This document shows positions 12,767 through 23,873 of a stretch of 64,000 nt of DNA, piece by piece. The stretch covers positions 69,269,034 through 69,333,033 of the forward strand of contig CM046303.1 of assembly GCA_025267735.1 (NCBI GenBank), in the 5' to 3' direction. Below the pieces are notes generated by a model, which worked only from the letters and a program-made list of their open reading frames with translations, ran no database searches and was not told the DNA's origin. A program made the translations under genes and the position numbers. The first letter of the stretch is position 1. Every line of letters starts with the position of its first letter. This stretch comes from Mactra quadrangularis. Lineage: Eukaryota > Mollusca > Bivalvia > Venerida > Mactridae.

Positions 12767-13358
12767 CTAGAAAAAAAGGAAACTTGCACAGAAAATAACG
12801 TATTTATTTCTGTATTCACAGGTGATGTGAAGTACCTACGATAACATTGCCTGGTCCAAAAGATTTCAGGCAAGAGGGATGATTAAACAATATAATATTT
12901 ATAGCACTGCACTCACCCTAACCAACATTTTGAGGGCCGGTACTTAAAGGTACCTTTCTGTAATTTCAACTATTACATAGTCCTTAAATACATTTTGAGG
13001 TATCCCAAATGGACAATATGCTTGTTCTTAATGAATTAAATACCCCGTATTGAACCTCAATTTTAATGATTTTGAAAGATAAAATTTTGTACCACAGGAA
13101 ACAAATTGAGTAAGTGTCTATCATCAAATAATAATTATGTTCATGAGATATGGGTCTGAATTATCATGTCATGAAATAATCGATTGAAATTTCATTGTAA
13201 TAACTGCAAATATAACACATCAAAATATTTTTATTAATTGCATTTTTAACAAAAACATTCCTTCTACAAAGTTATTGTTTGAGAAAGCAAATTAGTGTGG
13301 AAGAAACGTTTCATTGTTTGCTAATTGTAACTTAGTAGATATTAACAATTTAAGATAT
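12767..13358. other. AT-rich sequence between Tigger remnant and MULE-like MITE
   Basis: Nothing recognised. If the Tigger exon is spliced, this would be intron. Confidence 0.45.
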
Positions 13359-13367
13359 GATGCGCGT

Positions 13368-14189
13368 GGGAGCCGGACAAAAGGTCCCATGGACAAAAAG
13401 TCCCATGTCATTTTTGACACGGGTGGACAAAAAGTCCCATGAAGTTTTGCCACCCTGGACAAAAGGTCCCATCTCAGTTTGTCAAGGGTGGACAAAAAGT
13501 TCCATCTCATCTCTGTTTGGTTCCATATTTTATAAGACTTATACAAGTAACAAAGTTATGATTTGTACTCATTGACCACACTATACTTGTTTAACCTTTA
13601 TATTATGCATATTAAATCAATTAAATGTTGCAGTTAAACTGATCACAATAACTATTGAAAATGTTATTGTTTGTCTCAACAAAGGAAAAAAACAAAGCTA
13701 GATGAAAATCAATTAAGATCCATTCAACAAGATAGGTGGTAATTACTAGGAATTGGCAATCATTTATGCTTATTATGATTTAAATAAATTTATCAGCTTT
13801 AAAAAATCATCTGAAGCCATCTGGATAAGATAGAAGTTGTTATTACAACAATTAGAATTAATTGATGGATGGAGACAGTCCACCTATCATTGGGACAAAA
13901 TATAACAATAAAAATGTTTAATTTTAACAGTTTGCATTAAATGATAATATATTCTATTGATCACTTAACAATGGGACTTAAATGAATGAGGATCTTATCA
14001 TCACATTAGTCAAATTGAGATGAGACCAGTTGTTCAGCCTGTAAAATTGACATGGGACTTTTTGTCCACCCCTGTCTAACTTAGATGGGACTTTTTGTCC
14101 AGGATGGCAAAACTACATGGGACTTTTTGTCCACCCCTGTCAAAAATGACATGGGACTTTTTGTCCGTAGGACCTTTTGTCCTACCATC
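13368..14189. mobile_element. MULE-like MITE with 9-bp target duplication and repeated palindromic TIRs
   Basis: The flanks are GATGCGCGT at 13359-13367 and 14190-14198, an exact 9-bp duplication. Both ends carry about 150-bp inverted repeats (13368-13515 and 14040-14189) built from copies of GGACAAAAAGTCCCAT, a unit whose outer GGAC/GTCC is itself palindromic. A 9-bp duplication and long TIRs are typical of Mutator-like elements. No transposase is present. Confidence 0.8.
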
Positions 14190-14198
14190 GATGCGCGT

Positions 14199-15640
14199 AT
14201 TTTCGGTTATTTTTCAATGTTTGAGTAATTGATGTCTCAAGTGTAAGCTTAACGTTAGGTTTGTTTTATTGTTCATGTAAAATTTTTGTTTGTTGCAATC
14301 ATAACCTAGTCTAGTCTGTCCGAAAAGAAATGGCAAATTCTCAAAAAAGTATCGATGACCGCAAGTAATTAAGTTTATGTAATTAATTTTCCGATTGTTT
14401 TAATTGCACTGTACACATTTCTTTTTTAATCTCGCATGTGCATTTTATCAAACTGTTGAATTAAGACATTTAACATTCATCACCATTTGTAAAATCGGCG
14501 ATTTACCAATTTTTATTGACGATGTATTAATAAACTAGTGTTTAAAAATACTAGCAACATGATAGTGAAAGTCCCATCTCGGGGTGTAATAATGCCCTTT
14601 ATGATAATTATTCCCGACTTCCTATTACCACTTTAGGTCCATGACAGACTATGCAATTGTGTAGGCTGTGGTTTTCCTCGCCTTGCATTGTTTTACAGCT
14701 AAAAATGGCAGAGTTTGATAGTTTTACAAAAATTGCTTTCAAGCAATCAAAACAAAGTTTTTTATCAACGCCCCTTATCTATTCCGTAATCTTTTATTTG
14801 AAATTCGAAATCGGTCCAATTTTATAAATGTGCGCCGTTTCACTATGGAACGGACAATTTTATGTGTTTTACAATGTTTACAAAATATTGTTATAACAAA
14901 TGTTGGATTGTGTTGTTATTCGTGCGTGTTTTCTTCTTAATGTGCTTCCAACAGTGAGTAATCTCTTAGCTCAAAATTATCTGAAATAGTGCCTGTGTGT
15001 TAAAATATTTGGTTTCAAAAGTTTGTTAACATTTCAAAACCAAAAGTAGATAAAACAGGACTGTTGCCGCACACTATCAGACTCTGTTTTCTCATATATT
15101 GGGTATTTATTTATATGTTATTGACATTTAAACAGTGTAAATAAGATTATGTTTTGTGCACATATGTCTTCTAATTACTGCATTCATAACTTTTTATCTA
15201 ATATACGGGGAAAACAGTCTTTAATAAGGCCTTGATGGTGAGCGACCTTTGTCCTCTGTTGCTTACTTTCGCTTCTGATATGTAAACAAACTTTGAAATG
15301 TAAGATTTTAACATAAACACTATCTCAGTTTAATGTCTTACTAACATATTGTTCGGACAACATTTAAAGTTGTTGAATATTACTTTTCAAGAAATGACAA
15401 TAGAACGTCTGACCGGATCTTATGGCTAATCACAGGGAACTTTCTATTGGCATAGCTAAGTGATTGATACCTTTGCTCACAAAACAGCGACGTTTTGCGC
15501 TATTTTTTGTTAGAATGTTGAGTAGCATTATTAAATAATATGTTATCATGTTTTATACAATTTTTATTGTTTGTAAATGTGATCATGTTATCGCAGTGTT
15601 ATATTAGGGATTCTACATAACAGGGATTTGTAACGAAATT
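14199..15640. other. AT-rich sequence, nothing assigned
   Basis: No coding frame. ACAGGGATTTGTAACGA near 15,621 is complementary to TCGTTACAAATCCCTGT near 16,440, so the SINE block may sit inside an old TIR element. Confidence 0.45.
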
Positions 15641-15649
15641 TATTTATTT

Positions 15650-16010
15650 ATTTATTGGGGTTAACGCCGTGTTGACAATTTTAGGTCATTTTACGGCGTC
15701 CAGCGCACCTAACCTTGCTTTCCTGGACCATTGTCTATAACCAGTACTCACCTACCCTTCCACAAGGCTGGAAGCTTCTCCTTATTAATGGTGAAAAAAT
15801 TGACATTATTCTCAAATTTTCATGGAGGGGTATAACCTCCCAGGGTGGGATTCGAACCCATACCTACCCTTCCACAAGGCCGGAAACTTCTCCATATTAT
15901 CTAGTGAATGGAGGAAAATCGACATTTTTGTCAAATTGTCATGGAAGGGTATAACCTTCCCGGGTAGGATTCGAACCCGCACCCCCTCAGGCACGAGTAT
16001 CCTAATTCCG
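15650..16010 (-). mobile_element. SINE fragments with two B-box-like blocks
   Basis: GGGATTCGAACCC at 15846 and AGGATTCGAACCCG at 15966 are antisense Pol III B boxes, about 120 bp apart in tandem. The left part shares CCAGCGCACCTAACCT and ACAATTTTAGGTCATTTTAC with molluscan SINE-like repeats. Confidence 0.6.
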
Positions 16011-16585
16011 TTGTAACGAAGTGCTTTCTTTAAATTTTCTCGGTCGTCACTGTCAATTACTGGCTGAAGCAGGCTGTGCAAACTATTCCAGAATTTAAAA
16101 ACTTGATTTATGTTTTTGTTCATGTCTTCCATGCAACTTGTGAATGTTTCTTAGATTTTTGACAAAAAGCAATTGTGATAGAAAATATGACTTTAGGTGA
16201 TGTAAAATAGGGCTAAAAATGGCAGATCGGCGGGAAAATGCATTATTTTGTGAAACAGTCTGTGGGCGTAATTTACCTCAAAATCATCCAGAAACACATT
16301 TTTCCTAACAGTAATGTCATTTTGAATGGTACTGGTAACAAAAATGCATCTGGATATTTTTATTTAAACTTGTTTACCGTATTGGCCGTAATAATAATGA
16401 CGAGAGGGAAATTCGATGAAAATCTATTACATTTACTTATCGTTACAAATCCCTGTTATATAAAATCCCTGGTTATATTCAATTCAAAATGTCCACTTTT
16501 TACTCGTATTTGCCCGTATGAAATTACAGATAGCATTAAAATAGGATTGAACGAAGGGTATTTTTGTTAGCATACAACCGGTGGC
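16011..16585. other. AT-rich sequence, nothing assigned
   Basis: A 110-codon frame lies here but shows no domain and overlaps the inverted repeat at about 16,440. Confidence 0.45.
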
Positions 16586-16588
16586 TTA

Positions 16589-17978
16589 GGGCCCCGTTAC
16601 ACCAAACTAGTTCGCAGAACGTTCGACCCCGTCCTAAAAATATCGCGAAACTGGTTGTGAACGAGCTAGGACGTGCCGTTTAAGTCGAAAAATATCAGCT
16701 TTACGATCATAGTTCGTTCAGAACCAGTTCCCAATACGTGCATTTCGTTTTTATCCCGTCTGTAGTCCGTTTGTATCGGGATCAGATCGGGTAAAATTGC
16801 TCGTTCTCGTCACGAGACACCGTCTCCAACTAGTCCGAACCGTTCGTAGTCCGTTTTAACCCGTTCATAACTAGTTCTTCTAAGCTCTTTTACTATTGAC
16901 CATCCCGTTTAAGACAGAACTACTCGTTCTTAGAACGTTTCCATCTCGTTCTAAGAGCGTACTGAACGTAATAACATCACGTTCTGATCCGATTGCTTTG
17001 AATATCCAGGACGTTTCTACCCGTTGGCATTCTCGTTCCACGGTATAAGCTGTGAGGACACAATTTGTCAAGCATCACTGTGACCACCATGCTTCCAAAA
17101 ACGAGCAGAGCCTGACAGGCGGCGCATGTTAAGACAATCGCTTCCAAAAATCACCTGCTTAGATGAAGCTTTTGAAGACCAGCCTCTAGTTAAGCCTAAG
17201 AATTCTGAGCCTCCTGAGCCAGTCAATGAAAATGAGGGTGTTGTGTCTCCTGCTCCTTCTAATGACTCAGACAGCTAGGTTTCGGGAGAAGATTTTGGGC
17301 AGAGTCAGAAGCCAGAAAAAAGAAGAAAACTAAGACATACACCCATCTCTTGGTGAGAAATGGTCTGTATTTATACCAAACCTTGCCAGATCGTACTGTA
17401 GACGTTATTGTGTTGTACGAACTGCATACGAACGCAATAAACGTATTAAAAACGTGTAGAACGTACCAAAAACCTACTGCGAACTTTAAGAACTACGTGT
17501 AAACGTGTTGCAAACTGGTTCAGAACTTTATAATTTGTTTTCATACATTTAGACGGATAACAACGCATTATGGTCGTAATTAAGACGAGTTAAGTCTTTT
17601 TGCAAACGAAATGAACCGAATTACAAACGGAACAGGTCGGTGTGTAAACGTACTGCAACTTGATGCCCGTTCGAACTACGACAAGTCGCGTCTCGAGTAC
17701 GATGCTAATACGGCAATTTCACTCGCAGTACGTCCATTCCGTTGCCAGTACGTTGTTACTCAGGCTAGTTGCAGAACGAGGTGCCCGCAGAAAATATTTG
17801 AGTCGACTCAAAGTTCTGAAACCCCATTCTCGTTCAACCCCGTCCGAGCTCGTTCATCACGTTCGTACAAAGACTGTAGCAAGTTGCTACTACGTCTATT
17901 CCGTTTTCACACAGTTGGAACTCGTTCGGTCCAATTTTTTCAGAACGTAGTGAGAACGAGTTTGGTGTAACGGGGGTA
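16589..17978. mobile_element. Harbinger-like DNA element (1,390 bp), TTA target
   Basis: The termini are GGGCCCCGTTACACCAAAC and the complement of TACCCCCGTTACACCAAAC. They are flanked by TTA at 16586-16588 and 17979-17981. Subterminal zones are dense in GAACG/CGTTC words. GC-rich ends of this kind with a TTA duplication suggest PIF/Harbinger. No DDE transposase frame survives. Confidence 0.7.
17130..17350 (+). pseudogene. Coding-like scrap inside the Harbinger-like element
   Basis: One frame reads LPKITCLDEAFEDQPLV, then an acidic Pro/Glu/Ser-rich stretch, a TAG, then EDFGQSQKPEKRRKLRH and TGA. Composition differs from the CGTTC-rich surroundings. It could be the remnant of the element's DNA-binding accessory protein or a captured host exon. 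No family was recognised. Confidence 0.45.
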
Positions 17979-18089
17979 TTAAGTATCATCAAAATACACC
18001 TTAGCAAATGTAGCGAATAAACATCGAGGGGTATGCCGTCGACCCACTATTTTGTGCGTAACCTCAAAAACGGCCTATATACGCGCCTT

Positions 18090-18923
18090 GTATGCTTGTT
18101 CTTGAATGTATATCAATAACTGAATTTATGTAACTTAATACTCTTTTTTGATGTATTATAAATATTGTACTTCATAATCAGCTAATGTCACTTGATTTAT
18201 CTTTAAGAAAAATAGGTCGTCCACTAAACATATTTTCAATAAAGAGGTTATGTTATTGTTTCAACAGGTGCGTACTACCATAGTGACTTGATGACGTGTT
18301 TAGCCACACATAAATACTTGTACATTCGCTTAACAACGATTACTTTGCCGTGAAGAGGATAAAATAAAACTGTTTTATATATCAATTATTGAATTTTATG
18401 TCGAGATTCGGTGAGTAAACTGAGATTATTACTCTTTTCACCTAAAACCAGTTATGATAAATTGAGTGATACGGTTTGTCATATTTTTGTCTAATATTTA
18501 ATATTCCAACTTTCGATTTCAGTTTTGTTTTTTACAAAAGGCAATTTTCAGGAAGATTTCAAATGGACTATTTACTGTAATTCAATATACGGGCTAAAAA
18601 TTTCTTTCTTGACCATAAAACTGTTTCAATTAGATTTGTATGTGTTTTTTTTTTATTTTCTCCTTTCGACTAACAATTGTTAGTTTCGGCTCCATGTATA
18701 TACCGATATGCACTTGATTTACCTGAAATACATCAGCTATATCGAAATTCATCTAATATATAATTATTCAATTGGTATACAGCCATTCTCCAGGAATGGG
18801 TACCATTTTGGAAAAAAACGAGTATCCACGTTATAAACGATTATATACTTGTTGGTATAATCACTTGGAAATACAAAATAAGATTGTTGATGCTAAATCA
18901 GGGCGGGTAATCACGTGGTTTTG
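18090..18923. repeat. Outer-arm repeat, second copy
   Basis: It matches 2160-3140 directly and 57195-59686 inverted. It joins the rest of the arm at TTTTGCTTTAGGG, a deletion junction relative to the right arm. Confidence 0.75.
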
Positions 18924-19511
18924 CTTTAGGGAAATGTCTGGTTGACAGTGGCGTTATGTTACACTGTTCATAGAACAAGAATAAAGTGTAGCGGAGGGTT
19001 TTACTTATTCATTATTGTTATTATTTCTCTTTTTGTACAACGCCATTGAATATGTGATATAAAAATAGGCGTTTAATCAAACGAAGAAGTTTAAGTTTTA
19101 GAATTATCATAAATCTACCTAGCTTAAATATTGATTGTAGTTTCTATTCAATGTTTATAAGTTTTTTATGACACCTATAAAACGTCTCTCGATAATACAA
19201 CCAACCACTAAGAAAAATTTTGGGCTTTATGTCTTATCTTTATTGAATTAAGAATATCCCTACAAAACGTTTCATACTTGAAGTATAAAATATATTTAAA
19301 TATTCTCTACTTTGAACGCGTATTTTACACCCTCTGTAGTGGTTATCAGTTGTTACTTCTAAATTTGATGAATATATCGTTTTCCAACTTTTATAATTGC
19401 TTCAGTTGTTTATGTATCTCTATTTACATTTCTGCCCTACTTAATTTAAATCATTGGTAGGAGGGAGAATGACCGTAGAAATAATTTCAAGACCAAGCTC
19501 CACGAAAGTAT

Positions 19512-19583
19512 GCCCCGCCAGGGAATCGAACCTACGTCCCCTCGATCAGTAGACTTGCGTGCTACCAACTGAGCTCGCCGGGC
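19512..19583 (-). tRNA. tRNA-like sequence, probably a SINE head or pseudo-tRNA
   Basis: 72 nt with an A box (GAGCTCAGTTGGTAGCAC) and a B box (GGTTCGATTCC). The acceptor stem GCCCGGC/GCGGGGC pairs at six of seven positions. The D, anticodon and T stems pair poorly, and alignment puts ACT at the anticodon. The right arm keeps only its last bases (about 53,445-53,455). Confidence 0.5.
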
Positions 19584-20501
19584 GGCTTCCAGCCACTTAT
19601 AACTCGAATAATGTAACATATATAATTCTATATATCGTTCTGTTTCACATTGTTACATATTTTGAAAAATATATTTATTCTAGGTTTATAAAAAATATGT
19701 AAATTGTCTTTTCTTTGGGAAGAATTTAAGACATTAGTATAATTCATCTAAACATGTATTATGTGTTAATTGGTTTATTTAAATATTAAGTTCAGACAAG
19801 AAAATTACATAAGTATATACATGTATTACTTAAATCTAATGGAATTTTTGTGTAAATATTCAAAGTTTATTAAAATATATATTTTGATACTCATATATTA
19901 TCCGAATGGTTATGTATCGCCTGAAAAGCGACATGTATGTTTTTCAGCGGTGGCAACGTTTTCTGTAAACTTTTCCGGAGCATTTTCCATGACTATTCAA
20001 TCTACTGACTTGAAATTGCATAGGTAAATAGATCTCATAGTGCACTGCACAATAACAAAATTTATTATACTATAATTTTTGGTTTTCTGCATTTCGATGC
20101 ATTCTTTCTCCAAAACTTTTCAATTTACTGACATGAAATTTGAAAAGGGGAATAGATCTCATTTGTAGAGAGTTGCTTTTATCTGTTTCATTCATTGTCC
20201 ATAGCATCAGCCCAATTCTATTTAAGCTACTGATAATTAACTAACATGTACATAAATTTTATAAAAAAGAAGTGCAGTATACGAGAATAGATTTTTTGTC
20301 TGGCGACTTTTCCGACGTGTGGAGTTGTAGTATTTTTAATCAATATTTAAGATACGAAAGAACACATCTCTAACATTTCGATCTTATTTAAAATGTACTT
20401 TCAGATACCAATGCTAAACAAGTAATAAAATAGTATTATGAATGAAGTCAATACATTGTGACAGAATCATGATGACAAAATACAAGAACATAAACTGTAT
20501 A

Positions 20502-20583
20502 ATGATGAAAACTGTAGGAGTGGTTGTCTTTATACGTCTTTTATTATTGATTGCCGGCATAGAACCAAACCCAGGACCTACTG
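20502..20583 (+). CDS. Receptor exon 1: hydrophobic 2A-like signal peptide (left copy)
   Basis: Tandem ATG codons open a 27-codon exon. It encodes a basic start, a hydrophobic run (V7-I17, rich in Leu and Val) and then AGIEPNPGPT. The ending matches the 2A-like ribosome-skipping consensus E-x-N-P-G-P, with skipping expected between G25 and P26. The usual Asp two residues before Glu is Gly here. The exon ends in phase 1 before GTAAAAC and joins 21427 to make an Asp codon. The start was chosen because both arms keep the two ATGs and the frame. No TATA box is obvious upstream. Confidence 0.85.
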
Positions 20584-21426
20584 GTAAAACTGTATTATGT
20601 AAACAATAAAATTAAACAACAAATGTATGTGCCCTGTCAGTGTATTAAAACTGAAAACCTAGTGATTTTGATAAGTATTTGTTTGGGCTACCAATCTAAA
20701 TAGTATTGCCAATGTTAAAGGCAAGTACTTATATAAGTACAAAGTGTTTAATAAACATGTAACTACAATAAATATAGCTGTTATTTATAAATTAAGATGC
20801 ATGAAGGCATTGGGATCCTTTGCCCCATAGAAGCCTTGCTTCGGAGAGGAGCTTATACTCATTTGCAGTACATGTCCTTTTTCTGTGTTTGCGTCTTAAT
20901 TAAAAAATTTCCATTACCCATTTAATATTGATAATACTTGACACAAACAATCATTATCACGAAACAATATGTCGCGTGCAAGACCAAGACTGGTTACTCA
21001 AAAGTCAAGGTCATATAAAAGTCCAATTGCCTTGATGACGTGTTTGTTTGTGGTGTCGTGTTAAAACAAAATGTTAAAAATTAAAACCTTATCCCCCTCT
21101 TTGTATTACGAATGTGTAATGGGTCTTAATTAATTAATGTAAATAAGGCATTGTTCAAATCTTCACTTTCATCAATCGATATGACACATGCGAGGGCCTG
21201 ACTTGTAGAACCAAAGTCTATGAAAAATTAACGCATAACATAAACTTGTCCATCTTATTTTGTGTCTCTAACTTTTTAAAAGAATTTGAATGCAGCAATG
21301 CATTTACAACGTTTTATTTTGCATTTTGCTGCTTACCTTATTACCATTATGTTGTTTTATGTGATTATCATTGTTATTATGAACCCTAGTTACTATTTAT
21401 GATTTAAGACTTCCTTTATTTTACAG

Positions 21427-21791
21427 ATAAATTGGTATTGATGTTTCGGTATCAATTTCTTTTAATTGAAGTAGGAACAATCCTATTAAGAAAGTTATTT
21501 GATAAAAAAGTAGGTAATGATCTCATGACTTATTTAAAGACATATCCTAAATGTGCAAAAACCCTGAAAGTTCTGCTTGACAAAGACATTATAACCGGTG
21601 ATCAGAAAAAGTTTCTTCCCCCAATAGACAAAAATCCTGATACATCAAACTTCGACATCACCCTCCTAACATGCTTACTGAGGAACATATGTGGGTTGAA
21701 ACAACATCAAGATCCTGTGTGGCAGCAACCAGCCAACGGGGATTTGTCAATAGAAGCTGACATAACTAGGCTAAAAAACTGCAGAAATTAT
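21427..21791 (+). CDS. Receptor exon 2: most of the DZIP3-like HEPN domain (left copy)
   Basis: This 365-nt exon follows a TTTATTTTACAG acceptor and ends at the consensus donor GTGAGTAC. It encodes residues 28-149. It carries family hallmarks of the DZIP3-like HEPN domain: VGTILLRKLF near the start, FDITLLTCLLRNICGL in the middle, and EADITRLKNCRNY at the end. The final RN supplies the Arg of the HEPN R-x4-6-H motif. Reading past the donor gives a spurious 40-residue tail, so splicing is needed to complete the domain. HEPN domains are helical and many are RNases. Activity here is inferred. Confidence 0.85.
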
Positions 21792-22114
21792 GTGAGTACG
21801 ATTTACTTCTTCAGAAGCGCGTTTAACGCTGAGTTTCTAAGTCGTGATTGCCTTCGAAGAGATTTTTCATGGCATATATTACTTCATGGACCAAGTGACC
21901 TTGGTCTGCCTCCAAGGAGTTAGTTCGCCGCGATATAAATACCAACACAAAGTAACATTGTTACATTACTTTACAAAATCTCTACGTGTTTTATAATTTA
22001 TTTCACGGCTGGTGATGTCCAAGTTTTAAATGACAGAAGCAGATGTTTAAAATACAATCTAGTTTTTAGGCTTTCTATAACTAAACTATAGACTTATATT
22101 TTCGTGTTGATTGT

Positions 22115-22370
22115 GTGGTACCCGGGAATGTAGCCAATTTGTAGCTTGATAGGATTTCAAATCTAGTGTCAAAAATTGGTAATGGGTCCAAATCTCTTCA
22201 AATATACATTGCCATTATAACATGACTATAACATGTAAATTTTCCCTGTTATTAAGAAATACGGAAAAGTTGTTATCCTTGTTGAAGGGTATGTGCATGC
22301 TGGTTTATACAAGGTTTTGATTTCCGGGAAAGCTAGGTTAGGTGCGCTGGCCACCGTCAAATAATATAAG
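22115..22370. mobile_element. SINE-like repeat in receptor intron 2 (left copy)
   Basis: AGGTTAGGTGCGCTGG and TTGAAGGGTATGTGCATGC match the 15.7-kb repeat in reverse. The counterpart lies at 50700-50955, so insertion predates the palindrome. Confidence 0.55.
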
Positions 22371-22604
22371 TTGTACAAGACAGCGTCTTACCAAATATCA
22401 AGCGAATGTGTGGTTATGATTTAACTAGAGTTAATTTTTTTACATTAATTTGAATCGACCGTCAAAGTATAATGTATAGACTTTATGTGTACAATGAATG
22501 ATATAATCTGTTTATAGACTTCAGTTCGAATTTTTAATTCATACTTATTGTTGAGCAGAATTTTCTTTAATAATGATCTAATATGATATAATATTTTATT
22601 GTAG

Positions 22605-22673
22605 GTCGTACATAAAGGTACAGTTTATATTTCTGAATCAGACTTTAAACTTAAATGGTCTGAACTTTGCCAG
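22605..22673 (+). CDS. Receptor exon 3: 69-nt exon completing the HEPN catalytic motif (left copy)
   Basis: The exon sits between acceptor TTTTATTGTAG and donor GTAAAATAC. It encodes 23 residues starting VVHKGTVYIS and ending FKLKWSELCQ, the usual end of DZIP3-like HEPN domains (polar helix with a conserved Trp). Its first codons supply the His of the motif, so R-N-Y-V-V-H exists only after splicing. The exon is symmetric (phase 0 at both ends) and could be skipped without a frameshift. The right-arm copy at 50382-50450 has the same length. Confidence 0.8.
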
Positions 22674-23028
22674 GTAAAATACACATCTTTTGTTTTAAAT
22701 TCTTTATAATCTGTAACATACATTAAGTGTATAGAAAATTACCGAAAACTGAAAACATTAAGTTTTTGATTATAAAGTGCTGTGCTGATGTAAATGGAAA
22801 TGTTATTTTGCACGTTTTATGAATATTTCAAAGTTTATGAGTAATGTAATCTTACTTTTTAATTCAAATATATATGCATGTAGATTTTAGTATCATTCAA
22901 ATATATCAGATAGAATGGTAGTCAGAGATTTAATAACTTAACAATCATTGTATTTTCTTTATTGCTATCTCTAGTGGATCATTTAAACTTGCCTGTAGAA
23001 ATTCCTATATGATAATATCTTTCTTTAG

Positions 23029-23464
23029 ATTCTACACAGATTAAATATATTGTGTGGTATTCCTAACTTATCTGAGAGGATTGATGATATTGATATCAAA
23101 CCAATTGATGAACAATTAGAACAACAACATGATGATCTTCTTAAAGCGTGGTATTCAGCAGAAAGTATGTTTGAAAAAGTAATTGTTGACATGGAAATTA
23201 GTCACTCTGAATTAAAGGATAGATTGTCTGGTTTAAAAGAAGGTCAGTCTAAATTGGCGATTGGTCAGTCTGGACTGAAGGATGGTCTGTCTGAATTGAA
23301 GGATGGTCAACTTAAGATAGAAGTTGCAGTGTCTAAAATCGAACAAAGAATGGAAAACAAACAACAAAAAGATCACACTCAACTGGTACAAACCAAAAGA
23401 AGATTAGATGATTCTGAACAGCCTTCTTGTTCAAACAAACGCTCTAAATCCGATACTTATGATG
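23029..23464 (+). CDS. Receptor exon 4: coiled-coil linker with heptad repeats (left copy)
   Basis: This 436-nt exon encodes residues 173-317 and follows a TTTCTTTAG acceptor. The first part is acidic and helical. Residues about 234-275 are six clean 7-residue repeats of the type LKDGxSE, with Leu or Ile at each first position, typical of a coiled coil. A basic tail containing NKRSKSD follows. The exon ends GATG before GTGAGC in phase 1. Retaining intron 4 would add only Gly-Glu-His and a stop, in both copies. The right copy lacks exactly five of the heptads. Confidence 0.8.
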
Positions 23465-23873
23465 GTGAGCATTAAATCAACTTTTTTTATTATTTGCATC
23501 TTAAATACAAGTATATAATGGGAAAATAATTAGTTACTTCACCAAAAATTTGTATCACTGTACTATGAACATTAATTGTTGTTTACGGTACTAAAGTTCA
23601 GCGTTTTGGAAATAACTATTGAAGTTTAAAGTTTTATACACTATAGAGATGTGTTATAAATTTGACTACAACGTGAACTACTTTCTGTTTGAATTTGTAC
23701 TCTTAGCCAATGACCTTATATTAATGTTTTTACATAAGCACATGATTACACTTAACAATCTATATAATATGACCATGACGTTTTTGTTTATAGAACTATA
23801 TAAACATTAGATAAACCTTTCTGTTTAGGGTGTAAGGGGTTTCACTTTCATTGCTATCCAATCTGAATCAGGG

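Noticed and set aside
15715..16132. Several overlapping frames of 64-106 codons
   Set aside because: They cover tandem SINE B-box blocks on both strands, and the Arg/Thr/His pattern GIRTHT comes from the B box.
16238..16570. 110-codon frame
   Set aside because: No domain, poor composition, and it overlaps an old inverted repeat.
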